Shown here piece by piece: positions 46,401-58,769 of a stretch of DNA of 64,000 bases (positions are counted from its first letter, which is position 1; the number at the start of each line of letters is the position of its first letter). Below the pieces are notes generated by a model that saw only the letters and a list, made by a program, of their open reading frames with translations, did not search any database and was not told the origin of the DNA. The DNA lies in NCBI GenBank assembly GCA_035235625.1, contig CP141146.1, positions 22,500,501 through 22,564,500 on the forward strand. Reading direction: 5' to 3'. This DNA comes from Saururus chinensis (lineage: Eukaryota; Streptophyta; Magnoliopsida; Piperales; Saururaceae). The position numbers were made by a program, and so were the translations under genes.

Positions 46401-49400
46401 ACATCGGATACCCAGATGGAAAAAAAAAAAGCAGTTCAGCATAGCATTTATCAACAGCCTTAATATCAAAAGATTAGCAGAATTAAGATATCGCCCCAGA
46501 GGAGCTTTTATTGCACAATAACATGAATGTTAGTGGCAGACATATTAAAGCACATGGACGTATATAATACTGATTTTACTATAAAGATGTTAACAACAAT
46601 GCAGATTCATAAATTATCTGACTCTGTATGCCTCTCTATGTAACATTCTGGAGACCTCTTTATTCAGAACATATATTAAAAAAAAAAGGGAATGTCCACA
46701 CAAATTAATATGCTACAATGGAGAAATTAGTCTATCAGAAGAGAACCTTGATTGTACGATCAGCTGATCCGGTACAAAACCAGTCATTGCTTGGATTGAA
46801 TGCAATCGATCTTACCCATCCTAAGTGCCCACTTATCACCTACAAGCCATAGAATCAAGGTTGTTCAACATACAGACAGTGAAGTAGATTTGACTGCAAA
46901 AGAGAGTATGATTATGGGTTGAGTTAAAAGAGTTAGAAACAGAGTCAAAAGTATGATATAAATAATTAATAGAGTAAAATCAATTTCACCTCAACTGCAG
47001 TAGTAGCAGAAGGCATGCGAACTTCACAGTTCGCACTTGGCACATATTTGTACCCAAAACTAAATGAATGCAAACCATAAATTGAGTGGAAAGTGTTGTT
47101 TTTCATTAGCATGAACTGCCCAAAAACTAAATAACACATGCACAGCACACATACACAAAATTTGGTATTTAAAAAAAAATGGATAATTTTAGGAAACTAA
47201 GACTGACTTGGGTTTAGTTAGAATATTAGAGTTTAGAAGTCTCAATAAATTTGGTGAAGTCCAGAGCTTGGAGGATAAACAATACACAAAAATACTGATC
47301 CAACCAGTGTTGCGCTGGTTGGATCTCTCCTTGTTGTGGGAGAAGTTCTCAGGTGGAATCCCCATGGCATAGCACACCACGCATGCACACACACGCAGCA
47401 CACACAAAAAAATTGGTATTTCCAGGAATATGATAATTTTAAGAAACTGGAACTCTGACTGGAGTTTGGTTATAAGATATGGTGAAGTCCAGAGCTTGGA
47501 AGATGAACAATATGTAAGGTTAAATGCATATCTGGCTTGTGCTGCACTGGTTCGATCTCTCCTCGTCAAAGGAGAAATCTCAGCAAATCCCCGTGTAGTG
47601 TGTGAAGGGTGCAAATGTAAGGTGGAAACAGATAGATTGAAGAAGAAGATGCAGTGATAACTTGGAATGCTTTGGTGATAAGATTAGTAGGTACTGAAAA
47701 ATCCAAAGTGAACTGGAGATCAGCCAGAAATAGAACATGGGCCAAAGAAAAGCAGAGTAAAAAAGAAGGGAACAAGTTGGTGAGGAGGAAATAGGAAGAG
47801 TAGACTATCCAATAAATTGTGAGGAAATCACAGTTTTAAAATAAGAGGATGAATGGAATAGAAGATAATTAGACGGGAGAAAAAACTTCAACAGATAAGA
47901 CAAGAAAACTATTGTTGCAGCCCAGCAGAGAAAACAGAAAGCAGACTTACGGCCCATGAGATTAGTATGAGATCCAGTTCTAAGGAGGAGAGACCTGATG
48001 AGGAAGTTCCAGCAGAAGTTGATGGAGTCATTTCATCAAACTGTTGGTGTCTATTCTATATAAGACACCAGGGGTAGTATTGGAAAATGACTAATTAGTC
48101 ATTCTTTTCTGTTCTTTAGTAGGGTTAGTTTTGGCAGTCCACTTATCTGGACATGAATCAGTCTTTGTTTGCAAGGGTAAAGTAGTCTTTCAAATCTTTC
48201 TTCCTTCCCAAGTCTATAAAAGGGAGGAAAGTCAGTTGTTAGTGGCAGTTTTTAAATTTCGAAAGTGGAAGAACTTTGTTCTCAGAGCCTAGATCAAATT
48301 TTTGCTCATGGAGTCGAGTGTTTCTGGGTGTTGTAGAATCAGCACAGGTTTGTAATCTATGTGGATTCAATAATTCGTTCCTGGATTGGAGCTTTGTAAC
48401 CCTTTCTCTTCTGTCCAAAAATTCAAATAAAAGATATCCAGATCTGTTCTTTTCTGTTCTGTGTTGTGTGAATTGATCTTGGTTACATCATTCTTACCCT
48501 AGCATAATGGTCTTACAACACTACTTACCATATTGCTAGTAGTTTCTCACCATTTCAAAATCTATAGCCGCCCTCCTACATTACTCTTCTGTCAAGTGTC
48601 AATGAGGTTGACAATACATTACAAACTCATGATGAGATTCTTCATCAGCTTTGCCTCAATCTTGTGGTCGCACAGAATTGGATGAAGCAAGTTTATGATT
48701 GCCACAAGGACAACGAATTTCAGATTGACAATTTAGTCTACCTTAGCCATCAACCCTATCGCTTGACGTCAATTCATCAGCCAGGTAATGAAAAGCTCTC
48801 CTTGCTTCCATGAGCTGTACCCAATTATTAAGAGGATTGGCAAGGCAGCCTATCGTCTTCAATTACCTCTAGGGTCCCAGATACATCCAGTCTTTCATAT
48901 TTGGTTTGGCATGGTCCATGTGTTTGTCCAGGGAGAGTTTAATTTCGTGGTTACACCAGCCACCGGACGATGCTGTTTGGGTGGTGGAAGATGATTTCTA
49001 TGCACAATTTCCCGAATGGTCACCTTAAGGGCAAGGCATAATCAGGGCATTGTGTGATGTTATGGCACTTTCCCTTTCCTGTCAGCAATTTTGGGCTAGA
49101 TATTTGATAGATATTAGAACTTTCCTAGTCTAAGATTATTCTATTCTAAGTAGTCTTAAAATTCCTACTTTAGTTAAAGCTTAATTCAATTAGCTTTCTT
49201 AGTTAAGTTTATGCACTATATCATGTTAGTTTCCTAGTTTGATTAAATTTCATGGTAGTTTCCTAGTTTGTTCAAGAGTGGAAATTGGGAAAGTGTAAAA
49301 CTATAAAAGGGCTTACTGCCCATGAGATTAATATGAGATTTGGCAATTTAATAGTCCAGTTCTAGTCCTTGTCTCTTCTCCTCTTCTTCTTCGTCTATAC

Positions 49401-52400
49401 ATCTCCCCTTTTCTCTCTCTGTCTCTCCCCTTTCATCCTATTTCACTGTTACTTACCTTCTGTGGCTCATTGGGCTACCCCAGGCAAATGGCCAGCTAAG
49501 CTAAGGCTCATTTTGGAGCCAATTCTAAAGGATTTCGAATTTGAACTCAAGTCACGCCATAAATAGGGCTCAAATCTCATTTTCCAATAGCTTTTGGGTG
49601 ATTCATTTGTAGACCAGAGTGTCTTCTTCATTTGGAGATGCAATTCCTCCAACTTTTCAGAGAGATGTTGTTCCTCTCACCCCCAACCTTCTGAGGTGCT
49701 ATTCCTCTTAGGTTCAGGTTTATGCTTCTGGTTTAGATTTGTAGTTTTCATGCTCGAAGTTGTAAATTCGAAATTACAGCAGATCATCGTATTTTTCATT
49801 TGTTATGTGAGGATCAGAAATCTCTTCTTCTCCAATTCTCTTCATTTTTGTGTGTGCCGCAAAGTGTCTGCACCATTATATTAATTTATTAGTCAATCCT
49901 ACTACGAAGAAGCTGCATCATATGCCATGCATAACAAACAACTAGCAAAATCAGATTTTGAAAAAGAAAAAAACATCATAAAGTAAAAGTCAGGGACACA
50001 AAAATAAATTAATATTTCCCCCCAAAATAATTCACAATGAATAACTCCAGAGTGATTAGTCAAAAATCATAAAGCAAAGAAAGAGCCCAAATGCAAAACA
50101 AAACTGAGAAAGAAACATAGAATAGTCAATCAGAATGAAAAAATAGATGGCTACGTCAGGTTTAATATAACTTGTTTTCAAATCATAATCATGGGATGAA
50201 ATAGGAATGTACGCGGTAGTTCTTCCAAGGAGGATGCCAGACAGGACGAGGCCATCTGCTTGGTATCCGTTCCATAATAGCAGATGTAGACTGAAACCTA
50301 CAAGGCATATAAAGTAATAAGTCACTACAACAATTTATCATTAAAAGCCCTGAAAAAAGTCAATACAACCAACAAGAAAAAAATCTAAGTGCAAATTAGA
50401 AGACAAGAAAGGCCTATCATTATAGTTATCACAACTGACATGAAGAAGAAAAGAATGCAAAGGATGCCTATATGAAGATACAAGCGCCCTCATGTGAATG
50501 AAGAAAAGCAAAATTCAAACCTTTCGGATGCACCAGGGGCAGAAACTAATGAGGTGGCAGAAGTTTTTGCGGTAGCAGCTGCATCATTCCTGTAGATTTA
50601 TGAAACCAATAAAGCCAACACAAACCTTTTAACATAGTTGAAAAAAAAATGGGAGTCACTAAGGTTTACAGAAAAAATGAGACATACAATCCTTTAAGTT
50701 GCACCGATGGAGCGACAACAATAGCATTCTGACTCCCTACTTTCTCTGAATTTATGTTACTCTGAGTGCCTATTAAATGAAAATTGTTACTAGACATAAA
50801 AAACATAAGATTCCATTCAAAAATCAATTATGTCATCTTGCACCAACTATCAGAATGCAATTATTTAATATATATATATACCATTTTTCATATAAAGCAA
50901 TTTAATAACAACTCTCCCACCTTTAGAGTAACAAGCTGACATCCTAAATGTTTTACTCGTTTTTTGACATGATAAGAAAGAAAAGTCATGGGAGGAAAGG
51001 AGTTTGCAACAGATAGTATGCTTCACCAATCCAATATATTATGACCAATTTCCACTAATATGTTCAGGCACCTTAGTCGAGAGCTCATAAAAAATGCTCA
51101 GAACCCTGTTATTAACATATAACTAGCAGTCACTGAAAAAGGCCTTCTTTACAAACGTCCACAAAAACACAAATAGCTAGTGTCCCTTTATCCTATGCAA
51201 TGTAACATGTCTCATCTGCAATTAAGACTGTCCAACACAAAGCATCCGAATTTTTGTGAAACTAAAGAACAAAATAAGTCTTACATGTCTAAGACAATAG
51301 ACATTATTGCAACAATCTGGGCCTGCTTTTTCTTCTTAATCTCCATTCTGCAGGGGTTTTACCCTAATTACCCACCTATTTAATAATCTTGAGACTACCT
51401 AAGGTCCTAATCTTAGGACTCAGTCTTCAAACCTATTGCTTCATCTGCAGAAATGACACCTAATAGGCTCTTACTTGTCATAATCTAAAATCAGCATCCC
51501 CCTCTTTTTCCCAGTTCCAACTTCCATCATCAATTATATTTTTCCCTTTCCCAAGTTTCTTGTCTTCGTAAACAACACTAATTTGAGTTAAGACAACAAA
51601 CCAACTCACAACCAAACCAATCCCAAGCCTAAAAATCATTATCTAAACTCACCTCATCCTTACCCAATTAAATCAACCAATTTTCCCAAATGACCCAATA
51701 TATTCCAAGCCTCAACTGCGCCCACATCACTTCCCCCTGCCCCTCAAAAAAAAGAAAAAGAAAAGAAAAGAAAAGAAAAGAACCCCCATGTCCTTATTTC
51801 CCCCCAATAATTCTCTTCCACTCTCATTCCTATTCACCCAGCTACAACCCCCACAACCAGGTTTGACTCCTCCTCTTGATGCACTCAAATAATGTTAAAT
51901 TAAATATCCTCAAATCTTGCATTTCAATCCTAATTTATGTTAATTCATTACTTATTTGGGTTTTTATATTTTGAATAGGTTCTATTTGAATAAATTCAAA
52001 AGATGAGTTAGGCCTCTACTGTGTTTACATGTCTAATGGGCTGGGCCTCGACAAGATCCTTCTTGAAGAGGAAATGAAACCCAAATACCTACAGCTAATA
52101 AAGGGTCAACAACGGATGCTTAATGGTCTAAAAATGTATAAAATAGCTGACTAAAACCATGTGGGCCCATTGGATTTCAAATTTGCATTAAAAAAACCAA
52201 ATTGGGGAAGGAGATAAATTGACCAAATTGACACACCGTAAGTATTTTGGTCTTAACTTTTTTATAGAAAATTCATATGATATGATCTCAGTAGCATTTG
52301 AAAGAAGAATTCTATTACTATAATCATTATTCGACGAAAAAATTCAAAATTCCAAGTAATACTTGGTCAAAATATGTGTGCAAGTGTACAAACAGTGAAT

Positions 52401-55400
52401 CAAGCATAAGCCAGCACATAGAAGATCATCCTAATAGTTGTGATTGCTAAATATATAAAAAGTTAATGACACTAATTAGAACAAGAGTAATTAATACTTA
52501 TTTGTTGAAGAAATCTTTGATTTATTTGATTGATGTAAAATTTAAGCTTGCTAAAGAAGTAACCAATCATGCAGCTAATCAAAGATCAATCAACGGATGC
52601 AAATGGGCCTTCCCTTTAAATCCACCCCCTCTACTTCTATATAAAGAGGGGAGAAAGTGGAAGAATCATCATCCCATCTTCTTGGGCAATCTATTCTCCT
52701 ATTTTTCCATTTCTTTTATTTATTGTAGTTCTTTGTTTTAATTTTTATTGTAATGGCTTGCTAAGTTTTCTAACTAAGATTAGAGGTGATTTTAATAATC
52801 TAACGAAGTTCTATTCATGTCTCATCATTGGTTTAAAGTATTGGTTATTTGGAGGAATTTTCGTTTAATATTGTTCTTCTTGTTTCTTTGTGATCTTAAT
52901 ACATAAGATGCTTGAAGGTTCTTTTTGTCTTTTATGGTTTTGATACATAGAACTTTTGAAGAAACAATTGCTTCAATCCTTCATCTATCCAAAACATTAT
53001 ATATTTTTAATTTTACTTTTAATGTTCACATCTTCCAGGCGGACAAAATCCTCAGTCGATTACCACATAAAGAACATCATTCTTATTCATTTTCATCTTA
53101 AAACACTCATTGCCATAATACTCTTTCCCTCTCTCTCAATTTTTTTCTTTAGTCTTTCTTCTTTTTAACCATTCTCATAGACACACAATGGCAATCCATG
53201 TGGATTTGACCTTGCAAGACTACAACCACCTCCTCTCCTATCTCAACCCCCTCCTCATCAACTCTACTCACCTTCTGATCCATCTCATCTTGTTGTTTAT
53301 GTAAAACCAAAATAGCTCTTTTTTTATGACCATCTTTTTGTCCAACAAGCACAAACAAAGAGTGGTTTTCCATTGTGCAAATTAGCAAGTGGAAGCAGAG
53401 AAGACCATCCAACATTATTCATCTGTATTACAGCCCTAAACATAAATCATTTTATATTCACTCCTGAACCCTGATAGCATTTATCCATCTAAAAATTCTT
53501 ATTTCAGATACAATTGAGCTTTCTAAATTTCCTAATACTCTATATCTAACCAAGCAACACCCTCATTTCAGATACAATTGTGTCTCAAATATTATATGTC
53601 CACGCTCCTCTAACTTTAACTATGCTCCCAATAAGATAACATTTCTTGCATTGTATTGGATCCCCATTTTTTTAATCCCTAACTTACAAAGCTTCATTTG
53701 CCATTCTAATTAAGCATTTAGGACTGTTCCCATATTCTTACACCACATCATGCAAAAACGCATGTGCCATCACTTCAACCATCCATGCATCAATTTCATC
53801 CCGGCTATAATAATATATAAACAAGTTAAGCTAAGTTCTTTTTATGCATAAAAAATCAAGAAAGCACCAGAAGAAAGGCTCATGCTAAAATAAGAACTAG
53901 GTAGAGGAGACATGCTCCAACAAGATTTAGCTAGAAGGTCTGCTCAAGACAAGCTAAAACCTTAGAAGCACACAACTAAGTAAACTCAAGATGGCATCTT
54001 CTCTTATTGCACCACTTAAGCCTCTTCTAAACCAGAGTATGAACAAAAATCAGACTTTTCACATAAAGACAAATGGGGGAAAGGAGGTAGTCATATGACA
54101 AAGAGCTATCATATAAATTCGTTGCAAGGGGATGGAAAAGGGACCTGGAAGAGCCAAAACGTCAGGGGAAGTGGCAGCCTTTTCACCCTGAATTCTAGAA
54201 GACACATTGGGATTTCCATGAGCAGGCCGATCAGACAAATCTTTTATTGCTCCATATTCAACACTTACCTAAATTCAATGTATAAAGTCATATTGTTAGG
54301 ATATCAACATTTTAAAATATGGAACCACACATAAAAAGGTTTAGACTATGATATTGTAAAGATCATAATGGGCGCAAATCCAACTATAGTTTATTCACAC
54401 AAAAAGGTTCATTTAAATAAGATTAAATTAACCTTTAAAGAAAAAACTAAAACATCAAAATCCATAGTTGATATTAAAAAGTAAGATCAACCTAAGTGCA
54501 TGAATTAAACTCACCGGCACCTATCAACAATTTCCTTGAAATTTAAGTGCATGCATCAAACAACATCTGCACAAAGCATTGTCATCAATGTACTTCTCTG
54601 CAGCTAATAAAAGCTGCACTTTAGGTGATCATTCCTTGGATAACAAGCTCGTGCAGTGATTAAAGTACCACAGAGTAAACATTTCAGATTTCCTTTCTAC
54701 TTGCAAATTTAGGCCCACTGGATCCAGGTAAAAAATAATTCCACATTCTTATTGTGTGCATTACTTCAATATGTGAATAAAACTAACAAGGAGAAAAGTG
54801 GAAAAAATAAATGTAAAACTAACCAAGAAAAAACTGGGGAAAAAAATGTATTGAATATACTGCGCTAGCTATGCACAACCAACAGTTATGTATTTAAAAA
54901 ACTTACTTTCATTACTCATAAGAAGATTTCTAAAATTAAACGGCTAGGTGATCCAAAGCATTCTTTGTACCAAATTAGTAAATAGAATGAATCCAAACAA
55001 GAGGTAAACAACAAACCATTTTCATTTAATTTTTTTCTGCAACAGAAAGTTTCACTTTACGACACATGGTAAACAAAGTGGTAAATATAAACTGCCCGAG
55101 AAAGAATAGATTTTGGTCTTTTTGTGACTTTGCTAACAAACGCATAACTACATGATTTTGAATTTGCAAATAAAGTAAATAAAGATAATTATATGGTTTT
55201 TTGAAACTAATCAGTAACAGGAGTATAAAAGTTATCACTTATTTATAAACTCCTGTGGATTCCCCCATTTTCAAAGCAGCTACCTGAAAAAAGGAGTCTT
55301 ATTAGATCACTGCTCTCTATCAGTTGCATCATTTCAGCCAAATATGACGGGTTTCGAAGCATTGGGCCAACACAGATGAAAAAAGGATTCCTTGGATATG

Positions 55401-56401
55401 AGACCCAAAACTCGCCTCATTTATATGTATGGGCCCACTTTTAAAGAACTTAACTTTTATCCGCCCAGGCACTAACATGTAATGACTAAATTTCAAGGGT
55501 ACGAGAAGGTCCAAATTTTGTAATTGGCACAAAATTTACAGGCCCAATCAGGTCCTCTTTCTGCATCAAGCGGCCCTATGGACGCAAGCACCTTGACAAG
55601 GTCTGTAGCAATAGGGAGACAGCTAAATGAGAAAAATTGCTGAAGCTGCCACAAATTTTTACTATCAGCAGAGTCCTTCAAACTGTGAGATACTCTTCAT
55701 TGTGAATACCTGCACCTTGAGGCTATGGCTCAAAGTGTTGATTGATGGAACATCCTTAAACAATTACATTTCATGCCTTACTCTATTTGAAATAAGCAGA
55801 ACTTTGTCAAGTGAATCAATAAGAGAAAAAACATGAAGACCATCAGAGCGCCTAACAAAAGCCCAGCATCTTAGCTGTTGTAACCTTCTACAATTTAACC
55901 CACCACATAATCACATAACACAAAATTCTCCTTTCATTTTCAACTAAAACAGTACAATTCCACATCCCAGTTCCCAAATACTACTCGATATTTATCATTC
56001 AACAAATACAAAACGAAGAAAATCAGGTAAAAATACAAAAGGTCTCTCCATGTTGAATCAGATTACTTTCTTAAATCAAGATTACCATGTAGTGCTATTA
56101 AAAAAAACCTTACCTTATAGCTCGTCCGTATCCGCTTGCTGCACAAATTAAAAAAAAATGTTAAAAATCAAAATATCCACCAAAAAACAGGAAGAACAAT
56201 GTAAGTGTTTCTGAAAAAGAACTTATATTCAAATTCAAACCTCTCAGGGTTGGAAGGGAAGGGTTGGGTCCGGGAAGGGGAGAAAACGTCGAGCGCCCGT
56301 TTGAGGGACTTCAGACTAAGCTTCTTCAGCGACTGCGGCTCCACCGGCTCCAAGTCCGGCCCCAAGGCCGCCGCCGCCGCCGCCGCCGCAGCCCCCGGCA
56401 T
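40473..56401 (-). CDS. PRL1: PRL1: WD40 protein of the Prp19/MOS4-associated complex, 17 exons
   Basis: Nuclear seven-bladed WD40 protein (Pleiotropic Regulatory Locus 1). It belongs to the spliceosome-activating Prp19/MAC complex and is a DDB1-CUL4 substrate receptor; in Arabidopsis it represses SnRK1 and acts in sugar, hormone and immune signalling. Coding exons: 56401-56241, 56138-56114, 54268-54145, 50769-50688, 50589-50521, 50297-50213, 46839-46747, 44627-44564, 44453-44368, 44285-44184, 43993-43910, 42724-42664, 42008-41939, 41832-41755, 41538-41471, 40826-40749, 40645-40473. They total 1503 nt, 500 residues plus TAA. All 16 introns are GT-AG and the frame holds across every junction. 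The N-terminus has a nine-Ala run, then [18 protein letters not shown]. Exon 6 carries [18 protein letters not shown]; the propeller starts at about residue 183 ([14 protein letters not shown]). WDxR motifs (VWDIR, FWDLR) fit DDB1 binding. The C-terminus is [18 protein letters not shown]2-type paralogue is possible. Confidence 0.97.
44628..46746 (-). other. PRL1 intron 7
   Basis: A 2.1-kb AT-rich intron without a recognised gene, element end or repeat. Other introns without notable content are 42725-43909 (1185 bp) and 54269-56113 (1845 bp). Confidence 0.6.
47200..47640. repeat. Pair of SINE-like units in PRL1 intron 6
   Basis: Two head-to-tail units of about 220 bp share GGTGAAGTCCAGAGCTTGGA, then ATACACAAAAAT or ATATGTAAGGTT, then CTGGTT(G/C)GATCTCTCCT, and later AGAAATCTCAGC- or AGAAGTTCTCAGG-type text. 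GGTTCGATCTC in the second copy resembles a tRNA-type B box, as in plant SINEs. A CA-rich spacer (CACGCATGCACACACACGCA) separates them. Confidence 0.5.
48042..48489 (+). repeat. LTR-like segment in PRL1 intron 6
   Basis: Starts TGTTGGTGTCTATTC, has a TATA box (CTATAAAAGGG at 48212) and an AATAAA-type signal near 48425, and ends GGTTACATCA. The arrangement suits an LTR, but no partner or target duplication was found. Confidence 0.35.
48552..49029 (+). pseudogene. Chromovirus integrase end/chromodomain fragment
   Basis: The C-terminal part of a Ty3/gypsy polyprotein on the strand opposite PRL1. Pieces are [20 protein letters not shown], then [14 protein letters not shown] and QIHPVFHI, and finally [15 protein letters not shown] before a TAA at 49026-49028. 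The last motif is the typical chromodomain end. One or more frameshifts lie near 48810 and 48915. It matches the corresponding end of the 10.7-kb chromovirus in layout but is clearly diverged. Confidence 0.8.
49051..49872 (+). repeat. Probable 3' LTR of the intronic chromovirus remnant
   Basis: Starts TGTGTGATGTTATGG right after the chromodomain stop and a GGGCAAGGCATAATCAGGG stretch. It has a TATA-like ACTATAAAAGGG at 49300 and a CT-rich leader. The end near GTGTCTGCA (49872) is a guess; there is no matching left LTR. Confidence 0.45.
51877..53079 (+). mobile_element. Solo LTR in PRL1 intron 3
   Basis: A 1203-bp unit from TGATGCACTCAAATAATG to AAAGAACATCA, colinear with the interrupted LTR at 35247-38476. 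It has a TATA box (CTATATAAAGAGGGG at 52638) on the strand opposite PRL1. No internal retrotransposon sequence lies on either side, so it looks like a solo LTR left by recombination. The flanking five bases do not match (CCTCT and TTCTT), so the borders may be off or the duplication eroded. Confidence 0.7.
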
Positions 56402-57190
56402 CACTGGGCAATAATTCCTTCCTCACTCCCGCGTTCTCCCGACAGGAAGGGGGTTTGGGCTGTGGAGAAAGAGGGGAGCCAGAGCCGGTCGGGGTTCATC
56501 TTCGGACTGAAAATGCGCTATCAAAGTTGCGCCTTACGCGCGCCTTGATCTCGGCATGGGGCCCGCAATTCCTGCTTTTAGGACCCGCACATCGTGACGT
56601 GCGTGCAGCGAGCGTTCTATGCGTGAGCGGTCGTGTTATACGGGTCAGGTTCTTATAAGCAGGTTATCAAAACGGTTCAGGGGTTTCTCATGGGTCATTC
56701 TCGAAATGGAAGTAGCCAAATGAGAAACATAGGAATCAGTTCAGATCATCAAATTTCAGTTTTGAAACAAATATCACATCATCCTTGTGTGTGTCTTCAG
56801 TTAGTTGTAGCTCTTTGACCGTCAGATCATCTTGAAATTTTAACACGTGAACTCAAACTCACACCTCAATTTACTCATTTTCGAATATATAAAAATTATA
56901 TAAACATGTCAAATATTAAATAGGTGTATCTACTACCTGACCCCTTAGAATGGTTCTATTAAATAATTCTAGATCATGCTAGAGAGCTGTAACTCACTGA
57001 AACTGCAACTCTTCGTAATTTTTTTAGACAGATGTAAAAGGGGGTGTTGAGATACACAATTTTCTTAAAAATAAAGTATTTTATGATTTTATATAGAATT
57101 TTTGGGTTATTTTATAGTGAGAGGGTCATTTTATAAAAGATATAGGATTTTTAAATTAAAATGTCCTTGTTAATTCAATTGACTCAGGAG
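56402..57190 (-). promoter_or_regulatory. PRL1 5' UTR and promoter region
   Basis: Upstream of the PRL1 ATG. The first 250 bp are GC- and CpG-richer than anything nearby, as usual for the leader of a broadly expressed plant gene. No TATA box was identified with confidence. Beyond about 56680 it returns to AT-rich flank with no other gene. Confidence 0.45.
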
Positions 57191-57819
57191 TAGGGCTGCA
57201 AGATATATAGTTTGGCCCGCAGCCCGGCCCGACCTGGCCCGTAAATTTATGGGGTTGGGCCTTAAAATATAAGCTATGGGCCAGGCCGGACCGGGCTTGA
57301 AAATTTAAAATATGTTGTTATTAGGGCCGGGCCTGGGTCTAGGAAAAAAAATTAATAGAAGCCCGGCCCAACCCGTAACTATTAAGTCCTGCTACCTATA
57401 ACCTATATACCAAGCTCAGTACCAAGTTACTAACCCAGTTACCCTAAGCCCAAGCCCAAGCCTTCATCCCTAAAATCTCAGTCCATTTCATCCCTAAAAT
57501 CTCAATCCATCGCACTGACAACGATCAGTCCACATCCATAACCCAGTTACTTGGTACTTGGTACTTGGCTTTTTATCCCTAAAATCTCAATCCACATCCT
57601 AATTAAAATCTCAGTCCATCACACATGGAGTAGCTGGGAGTAGAAAAATGTTTTATATTAGGTAAGTTTGGGCCCGAAAGCCCGTGGCCCGGCCCGAGCC
57701 CGTCCACATTTAGGAAAGGGCCAGAATATTTGCCTTGGCTCCGGGCCTTGCAAAATTTTTTTTTTGGCCAAGCCTGGTCCTACCCTAGCCCGTCAGGGCC
57801 TGGCCCGTTTGCAGCCTTA
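57191..57819. mobile_element. hAT-like non-autonomous element (GGCCCGG-rich)
   Basis: The ends TAGGGCTGCAA (left) and TAAGGCTGCAAACGG (right, minus strand) form inverted repeats typical of hAT MITEs. Both arms are dense in GGCCCGGCCC-type words, and the arms pair for over 100 bp. The centre has several copies of ATCCCTAAAATCTCAATCCA. Flanking 8-mers match at only 5 of 8 bases. Confidence 0.65.
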
Positions 57820-58150
57820 CCCAAAAGGCCTTTCTTCGGGAACCTTCCCCTAGTGGGAACTTTGTGAAAAGACTTCGATACTCTTCTCAAAGTCATTTCC
57901 ATTCATATAGGATAGTGATATTCTTATACCCTATTTTTCTCTACACAATGGGCCTTATACTACTTATGATTTGATAGGTGGTGTAGTATAAAGAAATAAG
58001 GTGTAAGAATATCATCTTCCATTCACATATTGTAGGTCGTCATTTTTATCATTTCACGTATGAAAAACAAAATTTCTAAAGCCTCTTTTAACCTTAAAAA
58101 CCCTAAAAAGGGGAAAGGGCTTTTCGATTTCACTCATAAGAATGTGTAAT
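57820..58150. other. Spacer, nothing recognised
   Basis: AT-rich DNA between two MITEs. No frame, repeat or signal was supported. Confidence 0.5.
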
Positions 58151-58151
58151 A

Positions 58152-58349
58152 CTCCCTCCGTCCTATATTAATAGTTACATTAAGAAAATTTGTGATTTTT
58201 ATTGAAAGGTAAAACCCACATCTAAGAGAATGAAAAATAAGCTTATGATACTCTTTTTTAAGTACCCAACCACTTAAATTTAAACAAAATGGAGCTATTA
58301 ATATGGAACAAACTTTTTTGCCAAATTTAGCTATTAATTTAGGATGGAG
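58152..58349. mobile_element. Stowaway-like MITE
   Basis: The ends CTCCCTCCGTCC and GGATGGAG are flanked by TA. The interior is homologous, in inverted orientation, to 24650-24851. Confidence 0.82.
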
Positions 58350-58769
58350 TACTTATTTTTCTAATTTTGTCCTTAAGAACTCAATGTATCTTTGGTCTTT
58401 TGTAACCTCCTCTTCATTATCAAATTAAGGCCATTTAACCCCATTAATCATACCTTAATTACATTAAGTGATTAAAATCCCCTAGTAATATGCTTTTATA
58501 TGGGGAAAGAGAGGAGGAAACTCCTCCTTCCCATGTTGGAACGTGAAAGGGGTGAGCATCTCTATGATGACTTTTGTCAAAACTTTATTATGATTACTAA
58601 GGTAGGAAACATCTCTCTTCTAATCAAGACAAGTGATTTTTCATAGGCTACATTCTTAGATTTCTTATAATATGAATAAGTAATATTATCATGTTCTATT
58701 TAATGAATTATTTCATGTACTATAATGCATATAAATGATAACTTTCCTGCCATTTAATAATTCCTAGTT

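Noticed and set aside
56205-56658. Plus-strand frames with Ala or Arg repeats near 56300
   Set aside because: These are antisense shadows of PRL1 exon 1 and its GCC/GCG alanine tract.
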